Made by a program: the position numbers and the translations under genes. A stretch of 64,000 nt of DNA from Zoroaster sp. YZ-2022 (taxonomy: Eukaryota > Echinodermata > Asteroidea > Forcipulatida > Zoroasteridae). Below the pieces are notes generated by a model that was given only the letters and a program-made list of their open reading frames with translations, did not search any database and was not told the origin of the DNA. Location of the stretch: NCBI GenBank assembly GCA_029582265.1, contig CM055835.1, forward strand, positions 13,261,498-13,325,497, read 5' to 3'. The first letter of the stretch is position 1, and every line of letters starts with the position of its first letter. Of the stretch, positions 45,207-56,504 are shown piece by piece.

Positions 45207-45500
45207 AAAGATTTCCACATCATTTTAATTTCGCCATTTTTATCACATTCACTTTTTGTTTTGAACAGTTTGAAATAACCAGTTGATTGCATTTCATCAG
45301 CCTTCCATGTAGGTTTGTACTTTGGTTCTATGTGTTTAGGCATCTCCGTGTGGACAATGTCTAAAAATGTTCTTTTCAGGTGTTTGTTGCTTTTGGACAG
45401 TGCACACATTCTTGTGTATATATACTGTTTAAAGAAAGCGTACATCTTTGGTGAGTAATTTCTAACTTAATCTATAAGAATTTAAAAAAAATTATAATTA

Positions 45501-45534
45501 GCTGTTTCGTAGCGAAGCGCAGCGAAACACCTAG
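45501..45534 (+). mobile_element. Helitron/HINE-like 3' terminus
   Basis: GCTGTTTCGTAGCGAAGCGC and the following GCGAAACACCTAG form a hairpin (stem TGTTTCG / CGAAACA) with CTAG one base downstream, then T. A hairpin just before CTRR-T is the Helitron 3' signature. The body of this upstream element was not delimited. Confidence 0.55.
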
Positions 45535-46640
45535 TTTTTGTTAAAGTTTTTTTTTTTCCTTTTTTTTAAATTTTTTAATTTTTCTTTTTCAGCGCTTTCC
45601 GTACCGGAAGTGCATTGCAATAACATACGTTTCATTCTGAACGACTGTTTGCAGTGTTCCATAAATGCGATTGCAATGAAACTTAAGGGGACCAAAGGCA
45701 ATAGTGCAATAGTGTGCATATTGCAATGACGTCATAATTACGTCATCAGGTGTCAAGTTACACTAAATCAAAGATTAATAATGAAAAACATTAAAAAATT
45801 AATAACTGCTGAACCACATATGCTATCAATTTAATCTATGTGGCATATTGTAGGTCGTTACCTGCTCCGTATTTCGTTCACAGATATGAACCCATTTTGA
45901 CCTTAGCTTCCGGTCCAAACCGGAAGTTCAAGTTTTAAGAGCTCTACAGCCAATATGATAAAAAATAATGCTATGATTTCTGTGTATGTAATCATCAGTA
46001 GGGTGTACTCTTTTGGATAGTAGGTTTGATGACGTCATCATATGCAAGAGCGCCCTCTAGCGACAGGTTTAAAAAGACGTTATTTTCACTTGTACACTTG
46101 CCAATGTCACATTACCACAAATGATATGTCATATTGTAGCGTATGAATCAACTTAAATATCAAAACAAATTACGTCATTATGACGTCATCAGGTGTCAAG
46201 TTACACTAAGTTAAATATTAATATTGAAAAACTATTAAAAAATTGATAACTTTTGAACCACAATAGCTATAATTATGATCTTTGAGCCATATTGTAGGTC
46301 GTTACCCACTTGACAATTCGTGCAAATATGACCTTATTGTGACGTTTGCTTCTGGTCGAAACGAGAAGTTCAAATATAGCAATGCAACATGACCTGCGAC
46401 TTCACTCCCAAACCAAATTTATTCAAAAACATGATGCGCGCGTATACCGCAGGGCAGAAACATAATGTTTTGGTTTATGTGTGACGTCAGAGGGCACATT
46501 GTCTATACTGTCACTGAGAACTACTCGCACATGATGCAAAACAAAACCCTCATGTAGGCAGTGCACTCTCATGCCCAACTGGCTCTTTCGACTAAAACTG
46601 ACAGTCTCCATAATCCCAACTGTACAAATATAAAAAGAAG

Positions 46641-48094
46641 GTAGGGGAGACGGGGGTTAGTTGGAACGATTTTCACAAAAAGATCTATATAACACAAACA
46701 GATTTTTTTCAAGAAACAGTAACTATACCAGTTTATTCATATACATGTGTGTTACGAATGTAGCATATAAAATTCTGAGAATTGTTGTTGGTTATTTAAA
46801 TAATCCATCTTGATCACGACTATGACAAACGTTCCGACTTACCCCACCTATGGGGTAAGTTGGAACATGGTATGGGGTAAGTTGGAACATGGTATCCAAC
46901 CCGTGGCATTACTATGTCGTCAATAGGCATGACATCCTGGTTGATGGCAACAGCTACATTGGCCGCAGGGACGTCATCCTGGTTGTTGACAGCAGCTAAA
47001 TTGTCCGCAGGGACGTCATCCTCGTTGTTGACACCGGCTATGATATCCTCGGGGGCATTAGGTATGGTATGTTCCTGGTTGTTGCGCACCTTAAAGACGT
47101 ATCTTCGAAGGGTGACATGCGGTATTTCAAACTCAGTTGCAACAGTTCGAACTTGTCTTTGATTTATTAGAACTTCCCGCACAGCTCGCTCCATAACATC
47201 TGGAGGGGTCTGGCCTCGTGCTGTCTTGCGAATATACTTCCGCGGCATCTTGACTGCAGCTGAAGAGGAACAACAAGAACAATTTATCAAAAGGGTTGTG
47301 CAAGGAAGATGAGTAAAACACAGGAATAGCCAACATTCAAAGTTTTTCTCATTGAAATATTGCAGGTAGATTAATCTATAGGCATACATGTAGGTGCAAA
47401 ATTAAACGAGTAATAGGCCTACAGTTATAATAGGAATAGCAAACAATCTATGTTTTGCTATGTTAACAACCATGGAGCTATGTTACAACAGATCTACATG
47501 TAGGACTATGATTTATTATTTGCAATAGGCCATGCAGCTAACTTAATGGTGCACAAAAAAGTTTAAAAATACATTAGAACCTTCATCCAAAATGCACTTC
47601 CTTCATACATGAAATATAGTTATAGAAGTTTTGTTAATCCATATACTTTATAATCATTAATTATGTTGGGGTTTGTTGGAACATGTTCCAACTAGCCCCC
47701 ATCGAAATGTTCCAACTAGCCCCAGTGGCCCATGTGACATTTGTATGCTCACTACACAAAACAGGGGCCTCAATAAAACATCTTTTTAACCTTATTTTGT
47801 AGCTTAGTACTTGAGCCTAAAATACCCCAAAACTAGTCACTATTATCTATAAACACCATTAAGATATTACACATTTTTTGAATGATGAAAAATTTACTCA
47901 AAAGGTGAAAAAACAAACTTACCTGTCCCACTTGAGCACTGTTGGTGCAGTGCTGCTGCAGGCAATATGGTGGATGGCTGTTGCTAAGGGACACATCTAG
48001 AGGGCAGCATTTCATAAAATTTATTTAAGCTGTGAGAGAAAAATTCAATGTTTCAACTAACCCAGTGTTCCAACTAACCCCCATCTCCCCTACT
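46641..48094 (-). mobile_element. pogo/Tigger-like element nested in Helitron element 1
   Basis: Near-perfect inverted repeats start with TAGGGGAGA and contain GGGGGTTAGTTGGAAC (46641-46666; mirrored 48069-48094, one mismatch), with TA at each edge. TIR-like words (GGGGTAAGTTGGAACATGG; GTTCCAACTAGCCCC) recur internally near 46850-46890 and 47685-47725. About 1.45 kb with only an N-terminal coding exon, so non-autonomous. Confidence 0.7.
46820..47248 (-). pseudogene. pogo-type transposase N-terminus (HTH_psq)
   Basis: After a CTGCAG acceptor the frame reads MPRKYIRKTARGQTPPDVME, RAVREVLINQRQVRTVATEF and EIPHVTLRRYVFK: the Psq/CENP-B-type helix-turn-helix of pogo and Tigger transposases. It then runs into degenerate repeats built on the phrase NNxDDVPAxN, and ends in the element's TIR-like region. 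The DDE catalytic domain is absent. Confidence 0.65.
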
Positions 48095-48512
48095 CTAGAA
48101 AGTATGGTATTTTGTGGAAGTCTGTAACATTGAAGTAATAAACCTACTGGACATTACATTTTAGTTAACCTGCATACAGTATGTATTATGCAACTAAACA
48201 ATTCATCAGTTGTATATTGCATCCAGTGTTGAATGGTGACATAGGGATACAAACAAAACATGCACTGTCACCAGAAGTAAGCAGTGCATGTAAATGATAG
48301 TACATGCTTCAAAATTTGACATTTATTTGAGCTTTACAAGTAATGCTTATAACTAACAATCTTTGTGTCATCTTGTAGCTAATTATTTGTATCACAATCC
48401 ATTCAATGATGTCATAACATTTCAAAAGTCCTCACGGCTCAAAGTGGAAGTTAATATGATAAAAAATAGCGAAACAGCTGGGTATTCGTTCACGAATACA
48501 ATTGAGCTCTAG

Positions 48513-49864
48513 TTTTTTTTATTTTTTATTTTAATTTTTCAGCGCTTTCCGTACCGGAAGTGCATTGCAATAACACATGTTTAATTCCGAACGCCTTTTT
48601 GCAGTGTTCCATAAATGCGATTGCAATGAAACTTAAGGGGACCAAAGGCAATAGTGCAATAGTGTGCATATTGCAATGACGTCATAATTACGTCATCACG
48701 TATCAAGTTACACTAAATCAAAGATTAATAATGAAAAACATTAAAAAATTAATAACTGCTGAACCACATATGCTATCAATTTCATCTATGTGGCATATTG
48801 TAGGTCGTTACCCACTCCGTATTTCGTACACAGATATGACCCCATTTTGTCCTTAGCTTCCGGTCCAAACCGGAAGTTCAAGTTTAAAGAGCTCTACAGC
48901 CAATATGATAAAAAATAATGCTATGATTTCTGTGTATGTAATCATCAGTAGGGCGTACTCTTTTGGATAGTAGGTTTGATGACGTCATCATATGCAAGAG
49001 CGCCCTCTAGCGACAGGTTTAAAAAGACGTTATTTTCACTTGTACACTTGCCAATGTCACATTACCACATATGATATGTCATATTGTAGCTTATGAATCA
49101 ACTTAAATATCAAAACAAATTACGTCATAATGACATCATCAGGTGTCAAGTTACACTAAATCAAAGATTAATAATGAAAAAACATTAAAAAATTAATAAC
49201 TCCTGAACCACATATGCTATCAATTTCATCTATGTGGCATATTGTAGGTCGTTACCCACTCCGTATTTCGTGCACAGATATGACCCCATTTTGACCTTAG
49301 CTTCTGGTCCAAACCGGAAGTTCAAGTTTAAAGAGCTGTACAGCCAATATGATAAAAATAATGCTATGATTTCTGTGCATGTAATCATCAGTAGGGTGTA
49401 CTCTTTTGGATAGTAGGTTTGATGACGTCATCATATGCAAGAGCGCCCTCTAGCGACAGGTTTAAAAAGACGTTATTTTCACTTGTACACTTGCTAATGT
49501 CACATTACCACAAATGATATGACATATTGTAGCTTATGATTCAACTTAAATATCAAAACAAATTACGTCATTATGACGTCATCAGGTGTCAAGTTGCACT
49601 AAGTTAAAGATTAATGTTGAAAAACTATTTAAAAATGTATAACTTTTGAACCACAATAGCTATAATTATGATCTTTGAGCCATATTGTAGGTCATTACCC
49701 ACTTGACAATTCGTGCAAATATGACCTTATTGTGACGTTTGCTTCCGGTCGAAACCAGAAGTTCAAATACAGCAATGTTGTTAGAGCCGCTCAAAGTGGA
49801 AGTTAATATGATAAAAAATAGCGAAACAGCTGGGTATTCGTTCACGAATACAATTGAGCTCTAG
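48513..49864 (+). mobile_element. Helitron-like (HINE-type) element 2, head-to-tail with element 1
   Basis: Begins immediately after the CTAG of element 1 with a T-rich tract, then TTTCAGCGCTTTCCGTACC, three ~445-bp repeat units (TGTCAAGTTACACTAA-type words near 48702, 49145, 49588; the middle pair 449 and 444 bp apart), and the same hairpin plus CTAG at 49861-49864. Units share TGACGTCATCATATGCAAGA and CGCCCTCTAGCGACAGG. Confidence 0.65.
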
Positions 49865-50919
49865 TTTTTTTTTTTTTCCGTAAAAGTGGAGTTTAAAACT
49901 CCATTTATTCAACAATCATATACATACATTCATTACAACACACCATATTACGTTAAATAAATATACATATGTACAAAAATAAAAATTAAGTACAGTAAGG
50001 TGTAGTAAAATAATGGTGTCAATTATACAACAAGGAACATAATCATGAACACTAAATATCAAATAATCATGACGGAAAATAGATACGGAAACGAAGGCTC
50101 ATGCACCCCGAATGACAAACGATGATAAACAAATCATGCAAAATCAATCAATATATAAATAATACACAACAAAGAACATAAATCATGAACACTAAATATC
50201 GAATAATCATGTCGGAAAATACAAATAAATATGGAAAAGGCTCATGCAAAATGAATGACAAACAGGGTGATAAACAAGTCATGCAAATTCAATCAATTAA
50301 TTAATCAATCAATATATAAATAATAATAATAAAGTAAACTATTTAGAAACGAACACTCATCAGGTTATCCTAAAAAACAAAATATATACAAACGAAATGA
50401 GATATAAATTCTCAAATCATACAAAGTAAATGCAAAACAATCAATCAAATTAGACACATGCATAGTAAATAACAATAGCAGTAGTACATTAATTAAATTA
50501 AATTAACAATAAAACAATTAACAATTATTCAAATATTAGCACACACAAAAGGAATCATGGAAATCCAGAAATATAAACAATATTGGCAAACAAAATCAAA
50601 ATCAGAATCCAAGTTAGAAACAGAATCTCAGGTTATCGCCTTCGAAGAAACAAAGGGCAGAATTTCTATTATAAATGAAACGGAAAACATTATCAGGTAA
50701 TTGCAACTTTTCCAAAAGAATAAATTTCCTCAAACTACATTGGTACATGCGAAGAATATCCAGGTTATAACTATTGCTTTGATCGATAAGTTTACATCTG
50801 ATTTTCCAAATAGTTCTGTGAAGTCTACTAATAAGTAATAAACAAATATCCTTTTCAAACCCACCCCAAAATTCTGCAAATATCCGATAGGGTAAAAGTC
50901 ATATCTTTGTTATATTTCT

Positions 50920-53900
50920 TTATGATATTCTCGACAAAAACCAGGCATTCGTATGTTTAGTGCAATTAATAAATAGGTGTTCGATGGTTTCTTTACTAGC
51001 TTTGCACAAGAGACAGAGATTATCGTCAGTAATTCCCCATTTTTCAAGTTTGTCTTTGGTCGGCAGTATCCCATGTTTCAGTTTAAACCACATGTCCTTG
51101 TCCCAGACATCCATAAATTCGTATTTGTTCTGTAACCAGATTTGATTCCAATTAATATTACTAACTTTAAAGAAAAAACTCCACTCTTCTTGAGCAGTGG
51201 GCGTGATTAGATTTCTGCTGATCAGAATATTATAGATAACCTTCACATTTATATTGGTTAAATCAATAACAGTATCTTTATTATTAAAGGTAACCTTATT
51301 CAAAAAGTGGTTCGGTGGTCCTTCTCTGGATTCATTTATATAATCTTTTTTAATGTTTCTGTTTAAGCCTGCCATAATGCGGCCGGCATTTACGGGCAAA
51401 ATACATGTAGCACACGAATCAGCAATTTTCTTGAAAGAAAACAACTGGCCATCTTGGGTAATATCTTTAAGGTGGATAATTCCCCGAGGTTTCAAAATTT
51501 TGGAGTCTAGGGCTTTTTCTTGGTTGCCAGTAATAATCGTGTTGTTCCACAGAGGTAAGTTACCCGTTTCATTGGCCTTACGAGAAAAAGTATCAATAAT
51601 AGCTCGGATTTTTAAAATTTACAATAAGATCTTTATAGTAAGGCTGGGCCGTGGAGACAATAGCTTTAGGGGAATTGAAAAGCGTACCAGTCAAGTTGGC
51701 TTTCACCACTGGCTTGCGAAATACAATAACTAAACAAGGGTTTCCATTTACGGAACTTCGCGAATTTACGTAGAGTATTAATTTTCAAAGCTTGTAATTT
51801 ACATTTAGACGTCAATAACGCCGGTACCTCCGTTTTCGGGGGCCCGCATAATAACACTTCTTTTGATCTTATCGGGTTTTCCGTTCCAAAGGAGCGACCA
51901 CTTAATTTTCTCCATTTTCGAGATATACACTTCAGGACAATCCAAAACCGAACCAAAATATGAGAGTCCAGCTCCAAAAAACTATTAATAACTATAGACT
52001 TACCTTTCAAGGTAAGACCCTAGTTTTCCATATATTGAGAGTTTTTCCATTTTACTAATCCTAGGTTCCCAGTTTCTAGCTGAATTATCATCATTCGAAA
52101 TAAATTCCCAATATTTTAAGGTGATCATTGACCCACGAAACCCCAGGCTTATCTTTTCTATCTTTCCATTTCCCCAACCATAACCCCTGAGATTTCCCTA
52201 CATTAATTTTAGACCCAGACCCCCACTATAAACAGTAAAAACTGTCCAAAACATCAAAATCATTATCATTAGTAAGAAAAATCGTGAGTGTCGTCGGCGT
52301 GCTGGATTAAATTCAAAATCTGACTACTATCTGGAAGAACAAAACCTTTGAGATTATTATTATTTCTGATCAGACAAGCCAACCCTTCAGCACAAATTGT
52401 ATACAGCAAGGGAGAAAGGGGACATCCCTGCCTAATTCCCCGGGTCACCCCAAAGGTTTACGTAAGAAAATTGTTAATTATAATAGAACTGCTCGGGTTA
52501 CTATATAGGGTTCGCACCCACCTAATAAGCCCATTTGGAATTCCCATTTTATTCATAATGCCAAACATGTAAACCCACTCTATCCTATCAAATGCCTTTT
52601 CCTGGTCAATACTTAGTAGAGCCCCCTGTTTCCCCTCGTTGTTGATATAATAAATACTATCCCTAAGGGTCATTAAATTGTCGTGAATATTTCTTCCCGT
52701 GACTCCGCAAGATTGGTCGTCGCCAATAATAAGGGGCATAATTTTCTTTAATTTATTAGTTATGACTTTTGAAATAATCTTATAATCCACATTTAAAAGA
52801 CTAATAGGCCTCCAATTCTTTAGGTTATTACGCTCTCCCTATTTTAAAAATTAAGCGGATAAGCGCAATATTCATTGAATCAGGGAGGCGATCATTTTTA
52901 AACATTCATTGGCCACTTCAATAAAATCAAATTTAATGACTGGCCAGAAAAGTTGATAGAATTCGACTGTCAATCCATCCAACCCAGGGATTTATCTCTT
53001 TTCATGTGATTAAGGGCAAAGGATAATTCGTTTCGTCAAGATCTTTTCGAGATCGTCAATGACGTCATCATCGAAAGACACGAAGTTAACATTATCAAGA
53101 ATAGTGCCATAATTTTCATTAGATATCTCTTCGCTCGTGTACAGATTTTCATAAAAGGAATTTGCATACTCACACATAGAAAATGTATCTGCATAAAATT
53201 TACCATCACCATCAACTAAATTGGTTAAAATGTTATCGTTATTTCTTTGTTTTTCCATGCGACGAAAGAAATTAGTTGGTTTCTCACCCGTTATTTTATT
53301 AATATGACACCTGACCCTAAACTTTTCCAAGTCCTCGAGCTCATAAGCTTTTATTTTATTTTCGATTTCGGAAATGACATTAGGATCGGAATGGGGGTCG
53401 TTGATGAGTCTAGTCAGATTATTTTGAAGTTCATTCTTATATCTTTTTCTTTATTATATTTTTAGAACCAAAATTCTTAATGATTTCTTTTAGTTTGCAT
53501 TTCCCGTGGTCCCACCATTCAAAAGATTGCCGTAATTATATTTTGGGTTTTCCAATAGTACCAAAAATACTTTATACGTTGGCACATTGTTCGTCCGCAG
53601 TAATTGATTATTGCAGATCCATCTGCCTGGGCCTAAATTAATATCACGTTTTTCAAATCTGCTAATAACGGCGAAGTGATCAGAAAGGCCTATGGAACTA
53701 ACGCTAGCGTTTGACAAGAGACAATACAACGAACGGGATATAAAAATATAATCGAGCCTGCTGCTCTTTTTAAACCCCCTGTGGTAAAAAGTATACCCCA
53801 AATCATCCGGATAAACATTCCTGTAAGTATCAATTATATCACGCTTTTATCTGTATTATTGTCATCAAGTTGGCAATTAAAATCTCCGGCAATTAACCAA

Positions 53901-54322
53901 TTGTCACCTTCGTAAAGGTACTTATTTAGAATTTGAAAAAAAGTCTTTCTATTGTACATCTGATTAGGGGCATATATATTCAAAATACTAAGGGGGGTAC
54001 CTTTCCATAAAATGTCACAGGTAATCAATCTTCCCTCGTCATCTTTATCTAAATTATCCAGTTTTATCTCTGATTTGCGCGATGCCAGAATAGCCACTCC
54101 CCTAGAATTACTTTCCCCATGATTAAAGGCCATTTCCCCTCCCCATTGTTTAATCCAAGAACCCTCGTCCTCCCTAGTACTATGTGTTTCCTGAAGACAG
54201 ATGATATCATATTTCTCTCTATTTAAATGGTTGAATAAAATTCCCTTTTTGGTCATTTGAAGCCCGTTAACATTTAAAGTGGCTATTCTGATCATCGCGA
54301 AAATCAAAATGTAATAAATCAT
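50920..54322 (-). pseudogene. Tx1-like LINE ORF2: endonuclease and reverse transcriptase
   Basis: The APE-type endonuclease is legible: IRIATLNVNGLQ, IICLQETHST, NIYAPN, LIAGDFNCQLDD and later SSIGLSDHFAVISRF supply the N, E, Y, D/N and SDH positions. After a linker (53010-53330) the RT shows DYKIISKVITNKLKK, DDQSCGVTGRNIHDN, LLSIDQEKAFDRIEW (first catalytic D), RGIRQGCPLSPLLYTI and QHADDT (usually QYADDT). The C-terminal region includes MWFKLKHGILPTKDKLEKWG and CLLCKASKETIEHLFINC. At least six frame changes; inactive. Confidence 0.7.
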
Positions 54323-54338
54323 GAATTACAGGGTAAAC

Positions 54339-55714
54339 TTACGTAGCTCTGCCCTTCCCTTCCCGTTGGCTCGGCTGACTGGATGGTTCGGATTGCGAAT
54401 CTTCATCCACCTTACGCGTCCAGGAGATACGCTTCTTCCGCTGTCGTTGCACTCCTCCCCTCATGTAGATCACGTAATCCTCCCCTTTTTGACTCTGCGA
54501 AGACTCTTGCTGTGATTTTGCTTGCTCCTTTCCCTCGTCTGGTTCTCCTCCCGATTTCTCGTTATCACTATCTTCCTTCTCTTCTGTGTTCTTCCTCTTC
54601 CTCGTTTCACCTTTGGCGACACTCTCGTCCCAAAAACCTTGGAGTTTTCGCTTCAGTTTAGGTGGTGGCGTCTTAATCACCTCACTAAATGACTTCTTGG
54701 TGGTCTGTGGTGTGGCCGCGATGCCGCTCCCCCCTGCTTCATCGTGCTTCTCTTCTTCCTTGGTCTGTGGTGCCGTCTCGGTCTGTGATGTCGTCTCGGT
54801 CTGTGGTGTCATCTCGGTCTGGCCGGCATCGGCATTATCTTTCTCGAGCTCTTCGTTTTCGCTCTCCGCTTCCTCCTCGCGCTGCTCGCCCACTGACATA
54901 TCTTCACTGAGGCCGTCTTCTTCTTCCTGTCGGTCGTCTCGCCTTTTCTCTTCATCATCACCAGACACCGGGTCCCTGTCATCCCCTCCTAACTCGGGAT
55001 CAGGCGCAGGGATGACCAAGATTGGGGTCTGGTTCCCCTCCTCGTCGTCGTCAAACCTATCGCCGTCGATGCTACCATCATCTACTTCGTCATGATGTTG
55101 ATCGTGCCATGATGCTCGGTGATACAAACTTCTACAGGCGAAACATCGTCCTCGGAACTGACAATCTCGGGCGAAGTGGCCTGGTTGACTGCACACTTTA
55201 CAAGTTTTCTCCTGGCCACGGTAGCGTGCGGAGATTGAATCCTCCAACTTTGATGTAGCTGGGGACTGGTTTCTGCAAATTGCGAATGAGAATGCTCCGG
55301 ACTCCGGTTTCGATTGATTCGTCAAAATCGTGCCTCTGTCTTAGAAGGTTCACTACTGTGCCGAATTGCATCAACGTTCCATAACCGTCCAGCCATTTCG
55401 TAGGGCGCCTTGATATAAATCACAATGGAATTTTGTAGACTTACTCTCTCGCATTGGATTAGGGTCTTTTGGAGAATCATCCCTTGCAGAGTTATTCTTT
55501 CAGTGTCCTTTTCGTTGTTGAATGTTACATTGTACCATCCGTTTTCCAATGGGGCGATACACTTCACTGAATCCACCGTGCCTAGCTCTTTCTTCACAGC
55601 ACAATACACTTTGTTAGCATTCACTTCTCGGAGATGGTTTACTTTAAATCTTATTGTGTTGGGTCGAGGCGTGGAGTCGCTGTGGTGGTCTGTAGCCTGA
55701 CGCCATGGTATCAA
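54339..55714 (-). pseudogene. Tx1-like LINE ORF1 (RRM-like region, CCHC knuckle, acidic tail)
   Basis: Starts MIPWRQATDHHSDSTPRPNT. The first 105 residues fit an RRM-like fold region. Two frame changes (near 55375 and 55210) are needed to follow the expected LMQFGTVVNL, SILIRNLQKPVPSYIKV and then RYRGQEKTCKVCSQPGHFARDC, a CCHC zinc knuckle. A roughly 230-residue tail rich in E, D, Q and T follows, with TQTE-type repeats. As in other L1/Tx1 ORF1 proteins the likely role is RNA binding. Confidence 0.6.
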
Positions 55715-55760
55715 GATGGCTGCCCCCTATACGGACAACGATGACGGTGATCCAAATAAA

Positions 55761-56500
55761 TTGGATGGCCAAAAATGGCCAGAATTCTTGTCCAAACGTC
55801 TCCCTGTTGAGCTTGGTCGGTGTATACTCAAACGAAGAAGACGATGATACACTTTTCTAAATGGTAACCACTTGTAAAGAGTAAAACAGCTGCAATTCTC
55901 TGGAGCGCGATGTGCAACACGTCTTGCCTTTATTCTCGCTATGATTTGTTATAATATGAAAATAAATCTTTTACGGACCGGCTTCTAATATAACTCAAGC
56001 GACTATACAACTTAGTAATCTGTATAGCCAATTGGTTAGTGGAAGCATTGAAAATGCTATCGGGTAAATGGTCCCCCTTTTTGTTCTATCAGTCTCCACC
56101 ATGTAGCATGTAATGCCCAAACATAATTATAATAAACACTTAAATTTTCCGGTTTTTTTCCCCCCCCGACAGAAACCGTGATTATTTATTTAGCCTACTT
56201 ATCATCCTCCTTTTGACTGGTCGTTGATGAGTTGGTCGTTGATGAATGGACCGTAGATCCACTGCAGGAGGGCATAGTTTCTATAAAGAAAATGAATAGT
56301 TGATGTAAAAACAAAATGCAATGCTATCGAATTAAATAACCCACTGACAACTCAACTAGTACTCGAACCAATTGCATTGACATGAGAGATAAAAATGTAA
56401 TGAATAAGTTTGATCTCCTTGTCGTACAATTCCATATTATTAACAAATAATATTTGTTCTGTGTTACTCCTTCAATAACAATGTTCATAACAACTATAGA
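55761..56500. other. Stretch without gene
   Basis: AT-rich; a short TGGTCGTTGATGA direct repeat near 56218-56244. No gene seen. Confidence 0.35.
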
Positions 56501-56504
56501 CTTT

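Larger units (their letters stand above)
45535..48512 (+). mobile_element. Helitron-like (HINE-type) element 1, interrupted by a pogo element
   Basis: Starts in a T-rich tract directly after the CTAG of the preceding terminus, then TTTCAGCGCTTTCCGTACC, and ~445-bp internal repeats (two units, marked by TGTCAAGTTACACTAA at about 45750 and 46197). It resumes near 48428 after foreign DNA and ends in the hairpin GTATTCGTTCACGAATAC, AATTGAGCT, CTAG (48509-48512) followed by T. Non-autonomous: no Rep/helicase frame. Confidence 0.6.
49865..55760 (-). mobile_element. Tx1-like (L1 group) LINE, near full length
   Basis: On the minus strand: about 50 bp 5' of ORF1, ORF1 (55714-54339), ORF2 (54322-50920) and about 1 kb of 3' UTR ending in an A-tail (T run at 49865-49877). 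The tail abuts the CTAG end of Helitron-like element 2 with no gap. Many frameshifts and stops. Confidence 0.7.

Noticed and set aside
46820..47389. 189-codon frame as an intact host protein
   Set aside because: Only the HTH segment has homology; the first 47 codons precede a splice acceptor and the end runs into element repeats.
54586..55095. Plus-strand serine-rich open frame over the LINE ORF1
   Set aside because: It is the antisense of the acidic ORF1 tail; the S-richness mirrors E/D/Q codons on the other strand.
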